48,829 nt of DNA from Sphingomonadales bacterium (GCA_004173185.1 SEFZ01000029.1:1-48829), one strand, 5' to 3'; numbered from the stretch's first letter, positions 33,469 to 42,612 are shown. Made by a program: numbers and translations. The notes: a model not told the origin generated them from the sequence alone.

Positions 33469-35013
33469 ATGCGCCGCCTGTTCCTGACGCTGCTCGCGTT
33501 GCTGATGCCGCTCGCCGCGCAGGCGCAGTGGCGTGAGGCCAGCACCCCGCATTTCGTGATCTATTCGCAGCAGGGGCCCGAGCGGCTGCGCGAATTCGCC
33601 ACCAATCTCGAGCGCTTCGACAAGGGCCTGCGCGCGCTGCGCGGTGCCAAGGATGACGTGCTCGGCACATCGGGCCGCGTCACCATCTATGTTGTCGACG
33701 ATACCGATGACGTGAAAGCGCTGATCGGCGACCGTCAGGTGGCTGGCTTCTATATCGCCCGCGCAGGCGGATCGATGGCGGTTGTGCCGCGCGCCTCGGG
33801 GGCGAGCAGCGATATCGCGCTCGGCCCGCTCGCGATCCTGCTCCATGAATATGGTCACCATTTCATGTTCTCGGTCGCCCCGCATTCGGCCTTCCCCGCC
33901 TGGTTCGTCGAGGGGTTTGCCGAGTTTCATGCAACGGCAGTGTTCGGCAAGGATGGTGGCATCACCTTTGGCGAGCCGCCGCTCTATCGCGGCATCGGCA
34001 TCATGCGCGGCAACATGCTGCCTATCGAAAAGCTGATGATCGCCGACACGCTAAAGCTGAGCCCTGAGCAGCGTGACGCCATGTATGGTCGAGGCTGGCT
34101 GCTCACCCATTATCTGACGATCGGCCAGCCCGCGCGCGCAGGCCAGCTTGGCAAATATATCGCTGCGATCAACGCGGGCTCCAAGCCGATCGATGCCGCC
34201 ACTGGCGCGTTCGGCGATCTGCGCACGCTCGACAAGGAGTTGGAGCGCTACAAGCTCGGCAAGTTCCGCATCAGCCGGCTGATCGGCGCATCGCTCGCGG
34301 TTGGCGAACCGGCGATCCGCGTGCTGGGCCCGGGCGAAGCGGCGATGATGAAGGTCCGCATCCGCTCCAGGGTCGGCGTTGGGCCAAAGGACGTGCCTGA
34401 TCTCTATGCCGATGCCCGAAAGGCCGCCGCGCCATTCCCGAACGATCCGGCCGTGCAGATCATCCTCGCCGGCGCAGCACTCGATGCAAGCGACTATCCC
34501 GGTGCCGAAGCCGCCGCCGATCGCGCCATTGCCGCCGATCCGAAGGCGCTCGATGCCTGGCTCCACAAGTCGCAGGCCCGCACCCTCGCGGCGCGCAAAT
34601 CGGGCGACCGGGATAAGGCACGCTGGGAAGCGATCCGCAAGCTCATCATCACCGCGAACCGGCTCGATCCCGATAATCCCCGGCCGCTGATCCGCTATTA
34701 TCTGAGCTTCGGTGATGCGGGCGAAGCGCCGATCGAAGCGGCCAGGCAGGGCCTGTCCCGCGCGATGGAACTGGCACCACATGATCGCGGCCTGCGCCTG
34801 CTCGCCACTACGATGTTCCTGCGCCAAGGAAACAAAGTGGTCGCGCGCCAGCTGCTCGCGCCGCTCGCCTATCAACCCCACTCGCCTGCACTGGCGGCAC
34901 GCGCGCAAAAGCTGATCGCGCTGATCGACGAAGGCAAGATCGAAGCCGCGCTCGCAGATCTCAGCGGAAAGCCCGAAGCACCCGATGACGAGGACAGTAA
35001 AAGTCCCGCGTGA
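33469..35013 (+). CDS. Secreted HEXXH zinc-metalloprotease-like protein with TPR-type C-terminus
   Basis: This 514-residue protein has a signal peptide (MRRLFLTLLALLMPLAAQAQ). The N-terminal half carries HEYGH at residues 126-130 (LLHEYGHHFMFSVAPHSAFP) and WFVEGFAEFH with E148 as likely third zinc ligand, a gluzincin/peptidase-MA pattern. The second half is helical and TPR-like (AGAALDASDYPGAEAAADRA, IAADPKALDAWLHKSQART). Zn-dependent peptidase activity in the periplasm is inferred; substrates are unknown. AAAGGGGA lies upstream of the ATG. The next gene, 49 bases on, is a paralogue of similar length and layout in which the motif is altered. Confidence 0.8.
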   Translation: MRRLFLTLLALLMPLAAQAQWREASTPHFVIYSQQGPERLREFATNLERFDKGLRALRGAKDDVLGTSGRVTIYVVDDTDDVKALIGDRQVAGFYIARAGGSMAVVPRASGASSDIALGPLAILLHEYGHHFMFSVAPHSAFPAWFVEGFAEFHATAVFGKDGGITFGEPPLYRGIGIMRGNMLPIEKLMIADTLKLSPEQRDAMYGRGWLLTHYLTIGQPARAGQLGKYIAAINAGSKPIDAATGAFGDLRTLDKELERYKLGKFRISRLIGASLAVGEPAIRVLGPGEAAMMKVRIRSRVGVGPKDVPDLYADARKAAAPFPNDPAVQIILAGAALDASDYPGAEAAADRAIAADPKALDAWLHKSQARTLAARKSGDRDKARWEAIRKLIITANRLDPDNPRPLIRYYLSFGDAGEAPIEAARQGLSRAMELAPHDRGLRLLATTMFLRQGNKVVARQLLAPLAYQPHSPALAARAQKLIALIDEGKIEAALADLSGKPEAPDDEDSKSPA

Positions 35014-35062
35014 CTGTGCTCGAATTGGCCTCTAGTTTCCCGCGATTCGCCGGGGGACCCTA

Positions 35063-36583
35063 ATGCGCAACTTGTTGTCGATTCTCGCTTTTCTGTTGAT
35101 ACCGCTCTCCGCAAACGCCCAGTGGCGCCAGGCGACCAGCGATCATTTCGTGATCTATGCCGAGGGCGATGAAGCCTGGCTGCGCAATTACGCCGAAGAA
35201 CTCGAACGCTTCGATCGCGGCGTCCGTCTCCTGCGCAATCTGCCCGATCCGGCAGCAGGTATGATCAACAAGGTGACGCTGTTCATCCTCCCTTCGGTCG
35301 GCGATGTGACGAAGGTGGCCGGTGGCCCGCCATATCGCGCCACCGAAAGCGGCTCGATGGCATTCGTGCCGCGCGCCAGCAACGATCCTGACGCGACGCG
35401 CCACGCGCTGTTCCACGGATACACCCACCATATCTATTCAATAGTCTGGCCGAATGTCGCGGTTCCGGGCTGGCTTCAGGAAGGTCTGGCCGAGTTTCAC
35501 GGCACGACTGAGTTCCGTCCCGATGGATCGATCGTGCTCGGTCGCGAACTGGGCGCGCGCATGCGTTCGCTGAACCCGGCGGACCGCGAACCGATCATCA
35601 AGATGCTGTCTTTGCAGCGCGAAGAGCCGGGCGAGCGCATCTTCGCCACCGGCGGCTGGCTGATGACCCATTTGCTCACCTTCTCGCCCGATCGCCAGAA
35701 CCAGATCGGCGCGTATATCGCGGCGATTAACAGCGGCAAGTCGCTGGGCGATGCGGCCACCGATGCGTTCGGCAATATGGACAAGCTCGGCGCTGACATC
35801 ATCCGGTACCGCCGCGGCACCGGCCTCAAGGCAAATGTGATGCCGGCGTCCGATCTCAAGATCGGCGCAGTCACGGTCCGCGCGCTGACGCCGGGCGAAG
35901 CTGCGACGATGGCGATCCGCATGGAATCGCAGGGCCGCGTCGATCCCAAGACCGCGCCCGATCTCTATGCCCGCGCCAAGGCAGCCGCCACGCCCTATCC
36001 GAACGATCCCGTCGTCCAGCGCGTGCTCGCACAGACTGCCTATGATGCGAAGGATTTCGCCGCAGCAGAAGCCGCGGCCGACCGGATCATCGCCGCCGAT
36101 CCCAAGCTGGCCGGTGGTTACGCCTATAAAGCGATGGCGATGACTGCCCGCGCCAAGGCCGACAAGGACAGCAGCGCCCCGCGCTGGGCCGCGATCCGCA
36201 AGGTGCTGGCCGATGGCAAGCGCCTCAATCCGGACGACGGCCAGTTGCTGATATTGTTTTACCGCAGCTTCGGCGATTCGAACATTCCGCTCAACCAGCC
36301 CGCCAAACAGGCATTGTATCACGCAGTTGCCGTCGCGCCGCAGGTCCGCAGCATCCGCATCGCTGCCGCCATCCAGCTGATCGACGACGGTGCAGCCGCA
36401 GAGGCCAAATCGATCCTGCGCCCGCTCGCTTTCGATCCCCACAATGCCAAGGCAGGTGAGACCGCGGACGCGGCGATCGCGCTGATCGACAAGGGCGACC
36501 TGCCCGGCGCGCGCAAGGCGCTCGGCGGCACGGCGGGTTCGAACGAGAATGACGAGCCACCGGCGGAAGGTCGTCGCCGCTAA
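35063..36583 (+). CDS. Secreted TPR protein with degenerate HEXXH motif
   Basis: This 506-residue paralogue of the preceding gene has the same signal peptide type (MRNLLSILAFLLIPLSANAQ), opening HFVIYAEGDEAWLRNYAEE, and C-terminal TPR-like helices (AQTAYDAKDFAAAEAAADRI). At the equivalent position the motif reads HGYTH (residues 118-122, FHGYTHHIYSIVWPNVAVPG). Both His and the later GWLQEGLAEFHG Glu (E140) are kept, but the catalytic Glu is Gly. It may bind zinc without hydrolysis and act as a pseudo-enzyme or partner of its neighbour. The 22-residue spacing between motif and third ligand is identical in both proteins. Confidence 0.78.
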   Translation: MRNLLSILAFLLIPLSANAQWRQATSDHFVIYAEGDEAWLRNYAEELERFDRGVRLLRNLPDPAAGMINKVTLFILPSVGDVTKVAGGPPYRATESGSMAFVPRASNDPDATRHALFHGYTHHIYSIVWPNVAVPGWLQEGLAEFHGTTEFRPDGSIVLGRELGARMRSLNPADREPIIKMLSLQREEPGERIFATGGWLMTHLLTFSPDRQNQIGAYIAAINSGKSLGDAATDAFGNMDKLGADIIRYRRGTGLKANVMPASDLKIGAVTVRALTPGEAATMAIRMESQGRVDPKTAPDLYARAKAAATPYPNDPVVQRVLAQTAYDAKDFAAAEAAADRIIAADPKLAGGYAYKAMAMTARAKADKDSSAPRWAAIRKVLADGKRLNPDDGQLLILFYRSFGDSNIPLNQPAKQALYHAVAVAPQVRSIRIAAAIQLIDDGAAAEAKSILRPLAFDPHNAKAGETADAAIALIDKGDLPGARKALGGTAGSNENDEPPAEGRRR

Positions 36584-36658
36584 GGCGCGAACGCCGCCTT
36601 GAACCGGGCGGCGATTTCGCCGAGAGGTCAGGCATGCGGAGTGGAGCCGCTTGTACCG

Positions 36659-38212
36659 ATGCTGATTCGTCTATTCCTGCTGCTGACCCTGTTCGCAGGC
36701 CTTATCGCGCCTGCTCGCGCGGACGATATTTCGGCTTCGGGCCGCGGCGTCGTGCGCATCGTCACCATCGCGGTGGTCGGCGACGAAGTCGTCGGCTTCG
36801 GCCATGGCAGCGGCTTCGCGGTCAGCCCGAACCGGATCGTCACCAACGCCCATGTGGTCGAGCTTGCCTCGCGCTATCCCGATAATGTCGTGATCGGCGT
36901 GGTGCCTAGCGAAGGCGATAAGAGCTTTCAGGGCAAGCTGATCCGGATCGACAAGGATCGCGATCTCGCGCTGATCGAATTTACCGGCGTCCGCTTGCCC
37001 GCGCTCACGCTCTACACCGGCTCGCCGAGCGATGGCGAAGCGCTGTTCGCGCTCGGCTATCCCGGCAATGTGGATATCGCCACTGCGCGCTCCGCCGCCG
37101 ATTTCATCAAGCCGCAATCGCCGGTCCGCTCGCAGGGCGGGTTCGCGGGCATGCGTGCATTGCAGGGCACCAGCGTCCTGCTCCACACCGCCAATATCGC
37201 GCGTGGCAATTCGGGCGGGCCGTTGCTCGATCGCTGCGGTCGCGTGCTCGGCGTGAACTCCGCGATCACCCGCGCCGATGAAGGCGACGCGACCTTCGCC
37301 TTCGCCATTTCGGGCAAGGAGCTTGCCGCCTTCCTCACCGAAGCCAAGCAGCCGATGGGTCAGGTCGCGGTGCCATGCACCAGCGTCGAAGAGCAGATGG
37401 CGCAAGAGCGCACTGCCGATGAAAAGGCGCGCGCCGAAGCCGATGCGCTCGCCCGTAGCCACGCCGCGAAGAACGAATCCGCCCGCGCAGACGCTGTCGC
37501 TCAGGCACGGGCACGCAGCGAATCGACCCGCGAGAATTACATGGCAGGCGCCGCGCTGATGCTCGTCCTGGGCGCGCTTGCGCTGGGCGGCGCAGGGCTG
37601 TTGCTCTCCCGCGAACGCCAGCGTGAGGCGATCTGGGTCGCGGCGGGCGGCGGCATCTTGATGGTCGGCGCGATCGCTCTGTTCTTCAGCCGCCCGGGCT
37701 TCGACGAATCGACAGTGATGCCGGTGCCCAAGGCCGCTGGTGCCGCGCTCTCCGGAGACGCTGTGCAGGGCCGCATGGTCTGCACCCTCGTGCCCGAGCG
37801 CAGCCGCGTCACCGTCACTGCGACGGACACGGTCGATCTCGATCTTGGCGAAGACGGCTGCATCAACGGCCGCACCCAATATGCCGAAGCGGGCACGCAT
37901 TGGCAGCGTATCCTCGTCCCCGATCAGGAGCAGACCGTCTCGGTGCTCGATTATGATCCGGGCACGAGCACCTATACCCACACCCGCTATCTGCTCTCGT
38001 CCGAGCAGATGACCAAGGCGCGTAGCCTGCGCAAAGGCGTCCCGCTCAAGACCTGTTCGCCCGATCAGGCCAAGCGCGCCGAACTGGCAACCCAGCAGCA
38101 ATCGATCCGCACGGCGCTGCCTGCGGTGTATAATGAGAAGCTGGTCTATCGCTGCTCGGCTGCACCCGAAGGCCCGCCCGCGACCACGGCTCCCGCACCG
38201 GCCGTCAAATAA
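36659..38212 (+). CDS. Membrane-anchored trypsin-like serine protease
   Basis: This 517-residue protein has an N-terminal signal (LIRLFLLLTLFAGLIAPARA) and a trypsin/DegP-like protease domain. The catalytic triad appears as H65 (RIVTNAHVVEL), D102 (KDRDLALIEF) and S185 (IARGNSGGPLLD). A charged, Ala-rich coiled-coil-like stretch follows (about 245-290), then two close membrane helices (about 295-318 and 324-345), and a C-terminal domain of about 170 residues with Cys and strand-rich sequence (RMVCTLVPERSRVTVTATDT). No PDZ domain is evident, unlike DegP. The topology would put both protease and C-terminal domain in the periplasm. The ATG at 36659 is preferred over an in-frame Met at 36599, which adds no signal-like sequence. 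It is downstream of the two HEXXH-type genes on the same strand. Confidence 0.83.
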   Translation: MLIRLFLLLTLFAGLIAPARADDISASGRGVVRIVTIAVVGDEVVGFGHGSGFAVSPNRIVTNAHVVELASRYPDNVVIGVVPSEGDKSFQGKLIRIDKDRDLALIEFTGVRLPALTLYTGSPSDGEALFALGYPGNVDIATARSAADFIKPQSPVRSQGGFAGMRALQGTSVLLHTANIARGNSGGPLLDRCGRVLGVNSAITRADEGDATFAFAISGKELAAFLTEAKQPMGQVAVPCTSVEEQMAQERTADEKARAEADALARSHAAKNESARADAVAQARARSESTRENYMAGAALMLVLGALALGGAGLLLSRERQREAIWVAAGGGILMVGAIALFFSRPGFDESTVMPVPKAAGAALSGDAVQGRMVCTLVPERSRVTVTATDTVDLDLGEDGCINGRTQYAEAGTHWQRILVPDQEQTVSVLDYDPGTSTYTHTRYLLSSEQMTKARSLRKGVPLKTCSPDQAKRAELATQQQSIRTALPAVYNEKLVYRCSAAPEGPPATTAPAPAVK

Positions 38213-38240
38213 CCTTCCCGTCCCCCCGGTTTTCGAGAGC

Positions 38241-39275
38241 TTAGTCCGAGCTCTCGCGCTTGAGCAAAGCCCGCTTGCGATCCGCCCCCCAGGCATAGCC
38301 ACCCACGCTCCCGTCCGCGCGCTGGACGCGGTGGCACGGCACCACCACCGCCACCGGATTGGTCCCGCACGCCGTACCCGCCGCGCGCACCGCTTGCGGA
38401 TTGCCCGCCGCCGCCGCCAATTGTGCATAGCTCAGCGTCTCGCCAGCCGGGATCGCCCGCAGCGCATTCCACACCGCTTCCTGAAACGCCGTGCCCTGCA
38501 CATCGATCGGCAGATCGGTATCCCGCCCGGGCGATTCGACCTCAGACACCACCCGCGCTGCCAGCGCCGCCAATGCGGCCCCGCCGCCCACGATCTCCGC
38601 CGCCGGAAAACGCTGCGCCAGACCGAACGAATCCTCATCGAACGCCACCCGGCACAATCCCTTGTCGGTCGCCGCGATCAGCAGTGGACCCAGGCTGGTC
38701 TCGGCCACGGTCCAGCGGATCGTCACCCCCGCCCCGCCGCGCTTCCACACGCTCGGTGTCATTCCCAGCCGGGCGTTGGCGGTCTCGTAAAAGCGGCTCG
38801 GCGCGGAATATCCGGCCTCGTAGATCGCACCAGTCACGCTCTCGTCGCTGGCGAGAGCCCGCGCCGCGCGCCGCGCCTTGATGCCACGAGCATAGGCCGC
38901 CGGGGTCACGCCGGTCGCGCGCTTGAACAGCCGGTGAAAATGATGCGGCGCATAGCCAACCGCCGCCGCGACATCCTCTAGCGAAACGCTCTCCTCCGCG
39001 GCTTCGATCAACGCCACCGCGCGCGCTACCGCCACCCGGTCACGCCCAACCTCGTCCGGCTTGCAGCGCAAGCAAGCGCGATACCCCGCCGCCCGCGCGG
39101 CCTCGGCATCAACATAGAAGACCACATGCTCCCGCTTGGGCCGCCGCGCCGGACAGCTCGGCTTGCAATAGATCCGCGTCGTGGTCACCGCCCCGATCAC
39201 TCGCCCATCATATGCCCGGTCGCGCGCCGCAAAGGCGCCCCAGGCGATGTCGTCGGTGATGGGTTCGCTGCTCAT
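38241..39275 (-). CDS. ada: Bifunctional Ada: DNA alkyl-repair protein and transcriptional activator
   Basis: This 344-residue protein has the full Ada layout. The N-terminal zinc domain has C37, C41, C68 and C71 (TTTRIYCKPSCPARRP and CLRCKPDE), C37 being the phosphotriester methyl acceptor. An AraC-type helix-turn-helix spans about residues 80-180 (AVGYAPHHFHRLFKRATGVT, AIYEAGYSAPSRFYE). The C-terminal O6-methylguanine methyltransferase has the acceptor C314 in VVPCHRVQRADGSVGGYAWG. It repairs alkylated bases and, once methylated, activates its own regulon. The ATG at 39275 matches the usual start; the open frame extends upstream without homology. It is divergent from the transporter gene. 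Confidence 0.95.
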   Translation of the reverse strand: MSSEPITDDIAWGAFAARDRAYDGRVIGAVTTTRIYCKPSCPARRPKREHVVFYVDAEAARAAGYRACLRCKPDEVGRDRVAVARAVALIEAAEESVSLEDVAAAVGYAPHHFHRLFKRATGVTPAAYARGIKARRAARALASDESVTGAIYEAGYSAPSRFYETANARLGMTPSVWKRGGAGVTIRWTVAETSLGPLLIAATDKGLCRVAFDEDSFGLAQRFPAAEIVGGGAALAALAARVVSEVESPGRDTDLPIDVQGTAFQEAVWNALRAIPAGETLSYAQLAAAAGNPQAVRAAGTACGTNPVAVVVPCHRVQRADGSVGGYAWGADRKRALLKRESSD

Positions 39276-39349
39276 ATGCTGGATATAGCCGCACCGCCGC
39301 CGCGTCACATCCCGCACTTTGCGTTCAAACCCGACAGCCCCCCCCAACC

Positions 39350-39455
39350 CGTCACCCCGGCCTCGTGCCGGAGTCCACCGTGCCGACCGCGCTAGGCAAG
39401 AGGCTCAGAGCCACTGCTAAGCCGCGTGGTGGCCCCGGCATAAGGCCGGGTGACG
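39350..39455. repeat. Inverted pair of CGTCACCC-type palindromic repeats
   Basis: Two inverted, imperfect copies of a short palindromic repeat bracket about 48 bases. The left copy (39350-39379) runs from CGTCACCCCGGCCTCGTGCC to GTCCACC; the right copy (39428-39455), read on the minus strand, runs from CGTCACCCGGCCTTATGCC to GGCCACC. Each contains an internal GCC/GGC stem. A related single copy occurs at 48669. The pair sits between ada and the transporter operator, a typical place for dispersed REP/MITE-like sequences. Confidence 0.6.
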
Positions 39456-39516
39456 AGCAGCGAAAAGCCCTTAACTCCTACAAATACCCCCTTGCCCTTC
39501 GCGCCACTTCGCGTCA

Positions 39517-39532
39517 CCGTTAGCGCTAACGG
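39517..39532. promoter_or_regulatory. Perfect 16-bp palindromic operator, LacI-family type
   Basis: CCGTTAGCGCTAACGG is a perfect palindrome 32 bases before the transporter ATG. The core GTTAGCGCTAAC has the central CG step and half-site pattern bound by LacI-family repressors, including xylose-type regulators described in Caulobacter. Its position just before the coding region suggests repression of the transporter and xylosidase operon until inducer is present. No LacI-type gene is in the window. Confidence 0.7.
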
Positions 39533-39564
39533 ACGCTACGACGCCCGAGGGGAGAGAATAGCCC

Positions 39565-41004
39565 ATGACCTTCTGGCAACGCACGCGGGCACTCCGCTGG
39601 TGGATCATCGCCATCGTGATGCTCGGCACGATCATCAACTATCTCGTGCGCCAGACCCTGGGCGTCGCCGTCGCCACAGACGCCTTCAAGGCCGATGTCC
39701 CGATGACCAAGGAGCAATATAGCTGGGTCACCGGCGTGTTTCAGGGCTTCATCATGATGCAGCCCATCGTCGGCTACATCCTCGATCGCATCGGCCTGCG
39801 CACCGGCATGGCGATCTTCGCCACCGCATGGGCCGTGCTGATCGCCGCGCATGGCTGGGTAGTGAACTGGCAGGGCCTCGCGGCACTGCGCGGCCTGCTC
39901 GGTTTCGCCGAAGGCACCTCGCACACGCTCGGGCTCAAGGTCGTCTCGGAGTGGTTCCCCGCCAAGGAGCGCGGCTTTGCCGGCGGCATCTATAATCTCG
40001 GCGCATCGGCGGGCATCGCGCTCGCCGGGCCGCTCGTGGCAATCTCGATCGTCTGGTGGGATTGGCGCGCGGCCTTCTATGTCGCCGCCGTGCTGGCCCT
40101 GCTCTGGGTATTGCTCTGGCTGCGTTATTATCGCTCGCCCGAAAACCATCCCGAACTCGCGCCCGAAGAACTCGCGCTGATCCAGTCGGGCCAGGAAGCC
40201 CATATCCAGGCCACCGGCGAGAAGCCTGCCGTGCTCTCGCTGCTCGGCCGCCGCAATTTCTGGGGCATTGCCCTCCCCCGCTTCCTCGCGGACCCGACCT
40301 GGGCGACCCTCACCTTCTGGCTCCCGCTCTATCTCAGCGAAGTCCGCGGCTTCGATCTCAAGGAACTGGCCATCGCGGTCATCCTGCCCTTCATCGCCGC
40401 CGATCTCGGCTGCCTGTTCGGGCCGTTCATCGTTGTCTGGCTTGAGCGGCGCGGGATCGCATTGATCGATGCGCGCCGCTGGACCTTCACCTTTGGCGCG
40501 GTGCTGATGACCAGCATGCTCTTCGTCGGCAGCGTCACCAGCCCCTATATGGCCGTCGCCTTGCTCAGCATCGGCGCCTTTGCGCACCAGACGCTCTCGG
40601 TGACCTGCATCACCCTCGCCACCGATCTGTTCCGCAAGAACGAGATGGGCACCGTCGCGGGCATGGCGGGCACCATGGCCAATCTCGGCGTGATGATCTT
40701 CACGCTGCTGATCGGCGCACTCGTCACCCAGATCGGCTACACGCCCTTCTTCATCGCGCTGGCAGTGTTCGATCTCATCGCCGCCGCGATTCTCTGGACC
40801 CTGGTGGTAAAGCCCGGCGGCAAGCCCGAGCGCGAGAGCGGCATCATCCCGATGCTGCTCGGCGGGGCGACTGCGATCTATCTCGGCAGCGTCGGCATCG
40901 GCACCGTCGGGGTCGCTGGCTATGTCGGCTTCGGCTTCGGCCTGCTGCTCCTCATCCTCGGCGTCGCCATCGAATTTCGCGCCCGCACCCGGAAGACTGC
41001 ATGA
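39565..41004 (+). CDS. MFS transporter (ACS/hexuronate-type), probable sugar or glycoside importer
   Basis: This 479-residue major facilitator protein has about twelve membrane helices. The first block begins WWIIAIVMLGTIINYLVRQT; the loop signature GYILDRIGLRTGMAIFATAW sits between helices 2 and 3; RGLLGFAEGTSHTLGLKVVS and WFPAKERGFAGGIYNLGASA match the anion:cation symporter family. These carry hexuronates, sugar acids or similar solutes with protons. The gene overlaps the GH43 xylosidase by four bases (ATGA), so xylosides or xylo-oligosaccharides are the likely cargo. GGGGAG is ten bases upstream. The final 60 residues include two extra hydrophobic stretches beyond the usual core. Confidence 0.88.
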   Translation: MTFWQRTRALRWWIIAIVMLGTIINYLVRQTLGVAVATDAFKADVPMTKEQYSWVTGVFQGFIMMQPIVGYILDRIGLRTGMAIFATAWAVLIAAHGWVVNWQGLAALRGLLGFAEGTSHTLGLKVVSEWFPAKERGFAGGIYNLGASAGIALAGPLVAISIVWWDWRAAFYVAAVLALLWVLLWLRYYRSPENHPELAPEELALIQSGQEAHIQATGEKPAVLSLLGRRNFWGIALPRFLADPTWATLTFWLPLYLSEVRGFDLKELAIAVILPFIAADLGCLFGPFIVVWLERRGIALIDARRWTFTFGAVLMTSMLFVGSVTSPYMAVALLSIGAFAHQTLSVTCITLATDLFRKNEMGTVAGMAGTMANLGVMIFTLLIGALVTQIGYTPFFIALAVFDLIAAAILWTLVVKPGGKPERESGIIPMLLGGATAIYLGSVGIGTVGVAGYVGFGFGLLLLILGVAIEFRARTRKTA

Positions 41005-42608
41005 TCCGCAATCCCATCCTGCCCGGTTTCAATCCCGATCCGTCGATCCTGCGCGTCGGCGAGGATTATTATATCGCCACCTCGACCTTTGAGTGGTTTC
41101 CCGGCGTCCAGATCCACCACAGCCGCGATTTGGAAAACTGGACGCTGATCGCACGGCCCCTGAACCGTGCCGCGCAACTCGACATGCGCGGCGATCCGGA
41201 CAGTTGCGGCGTCTGGGCGCCCTGCCTGTCCCACGATGGCGAGCGCTTCCATCTGATCTACACCGATGTGAAGCGCTATGGCCGCACCACCACCGGCGGC
41301 GCATCGGGCGCGAGTCTCCGCGACTTCCACAATTACATGGTCACCTGCGATACGATCGATGGCGACTGGTCCGATCCGATCCATATGAACAGCTCGGGCT
41401 TCGATCCTTCGCTGTTTCACGATGCCGATGGTCGCAAGTGGTTCGTCAACCAACTCTGGGACCACCGCCCCGGCCGCAACCGCTTCGCGGGCATCGTCCT
41501 CCAGGAATATAGCCCATCCGAGCAAAAGCTGATCGGCGAGCGCGTCAACATCTTCCCCGGCACGGCCTTGGGCCTCACCGAAGCCCCGCACCTCTATCAG
41601 CGGGGCGGCTATTATTACCTCATCACCGCCGAGGGCGGCACCGGCTGGAACCACGCCGTAACCATGGCGCGCTCGCGCAACCTGACCGGCCCCTACGAGC
41701 TCCACCCCGACACCTATATCCTGAGCAGCCGCACCCGCCCCGATGCCCCGCTCCAGCGCGCCGGCCATGCCGATCTGGTCGAGGCTCCCGATGGCACGCC
41801 CTATCTCGCCTATCTCTGCGGCCGCCCGCTCCCCAATCGCGGCCGCTGCGTGATGGGCCGCGAAACTGCGCTCCAGCAGATGCGCTGGGCCGACGATGAC
41901 TGGCTCTACACACTCGACGGACAGGGCTTGCCCGTGGTCGAAGCCGTGCCCCACGCCGACACGCACCAGCGCGATGAATTCGACAGCCCCGATCTGCCGA
42001 TCGATCTGCAATGGCTCCGCACCCCCGAGCCGGATGCGATCTTCAGCCTCACTGCCCGCCCCGGTCATCTCCGCCTCTACGGTCGCGAGACCATTGGCAG
42101 CATCTTCACCCAGTCGCTGGTCGCGCGCCGCCAGCAGAGCTTCTGCTATTCGGCCAGCACGATGATGGAATTCGCCCCCCGGCATTTCCAGCAAGCCGCG
42201 GGCCTCGTCGCATATTACAACAGCGCCAAATTCCATTATCTCCACCTCACCCATGACGACGAGATCGGCCGCCACCTCCGCGTGATGTCCGCCTTGCCCG
42301 ACAGCCCGCAGGCCGATGCCTTCACCACGCCGATCCCAATCCCCGAAGGCCGCATCGAGCTGCGCTGCGAAGTCGATTACGAACGCCTGCGCTTCGGTTG
42401 GCGGCTGGAGGGCCGCGACTGGCAATGGCTCCCCGAACAGTTCGACGCTTCGATCCTCTCCGACGAAGCCAGCGCGCCCGGCCAGCCCAACTTCACCGGC
42501 GCGTTCGTGGGAGTCGCCTGTCAGGACATGAGCGGCATGGCGCACCCCGCCGATTTCGACTGGTTCGAATATCGCGAGCGCGAATACGCAGCGGACCCCA
42601 CCAGCTAA
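41001..42608 (+). CDS. Glycoside hydrolase family 43 beta-xylosidase
   Basis: This 535-residue cytoplasmic enzyme (no signal peptide) has the two-domain GH43 beta-xylosidase layout: an N-terminal five-bladed propeller (about 1-315) and a C-terminal beta-sandwich. The catalytic base is D13 (LPGFNPDPSILRVGEDYYIA), the pKa-modulating Asp is D135 (SSGFDPSLFHDADGRKWFV) and the catalytic acid is E194 (GLTEAPHLYQRGGYYYLITA). It releases xylose (and possibly arabinose) from the non-reducing end of imported oligosaccharides. It is coupled to the transporter by a 4-base overlap and shares its LacI-type operator. Confidence 0.94.
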   Translation: MIRNPILPGFNPDPSILRVGEDYYIATSTFEWFPGVQIHHSRDLENWTLIARPLNRAAQLDMRGDPDSCGVWAPCLSHDGERFHLIYTDVKRYGRTTTGGASGASLRDFHNYMVTCDTIDGDWSDPIHMNSSGFDPSLFHDADGRKWFVNQLWDHRPGRNRFAGIVLQEYSPSEQKLIGERVNIFPGTALGLTEAPHLYQRGGYYYLITAEGGTGWNHAVTMARSRNLTGPYELHPDTYILSSRTRPDAPLQRAGHADLVEAPDGTPYLAYLCGRPLPNRGRCVMGRETALQQMRWADDDWLYTLDGQGLPVVEAVPHADTHQRDEFDSPDLPIDLQWLRTPEPDAIFSLTARPGHLRLYGRETIGSIFTQSLVARRQQSFCYSASTMMEFAPRHFQQAAGLVAYYNSAKFHYLHLTHDDEIGRHLRVMSALPDSPQADAFTTPIPIPEGRIELRCEVDYERLRFGWRLEGRDWQWLPEQFDASILSDEASAPGQPNFTGAFVGVACQDMSGMAHPADFDWFEYREREYAADPTS

Positions 42609-42612
42609 ATCG

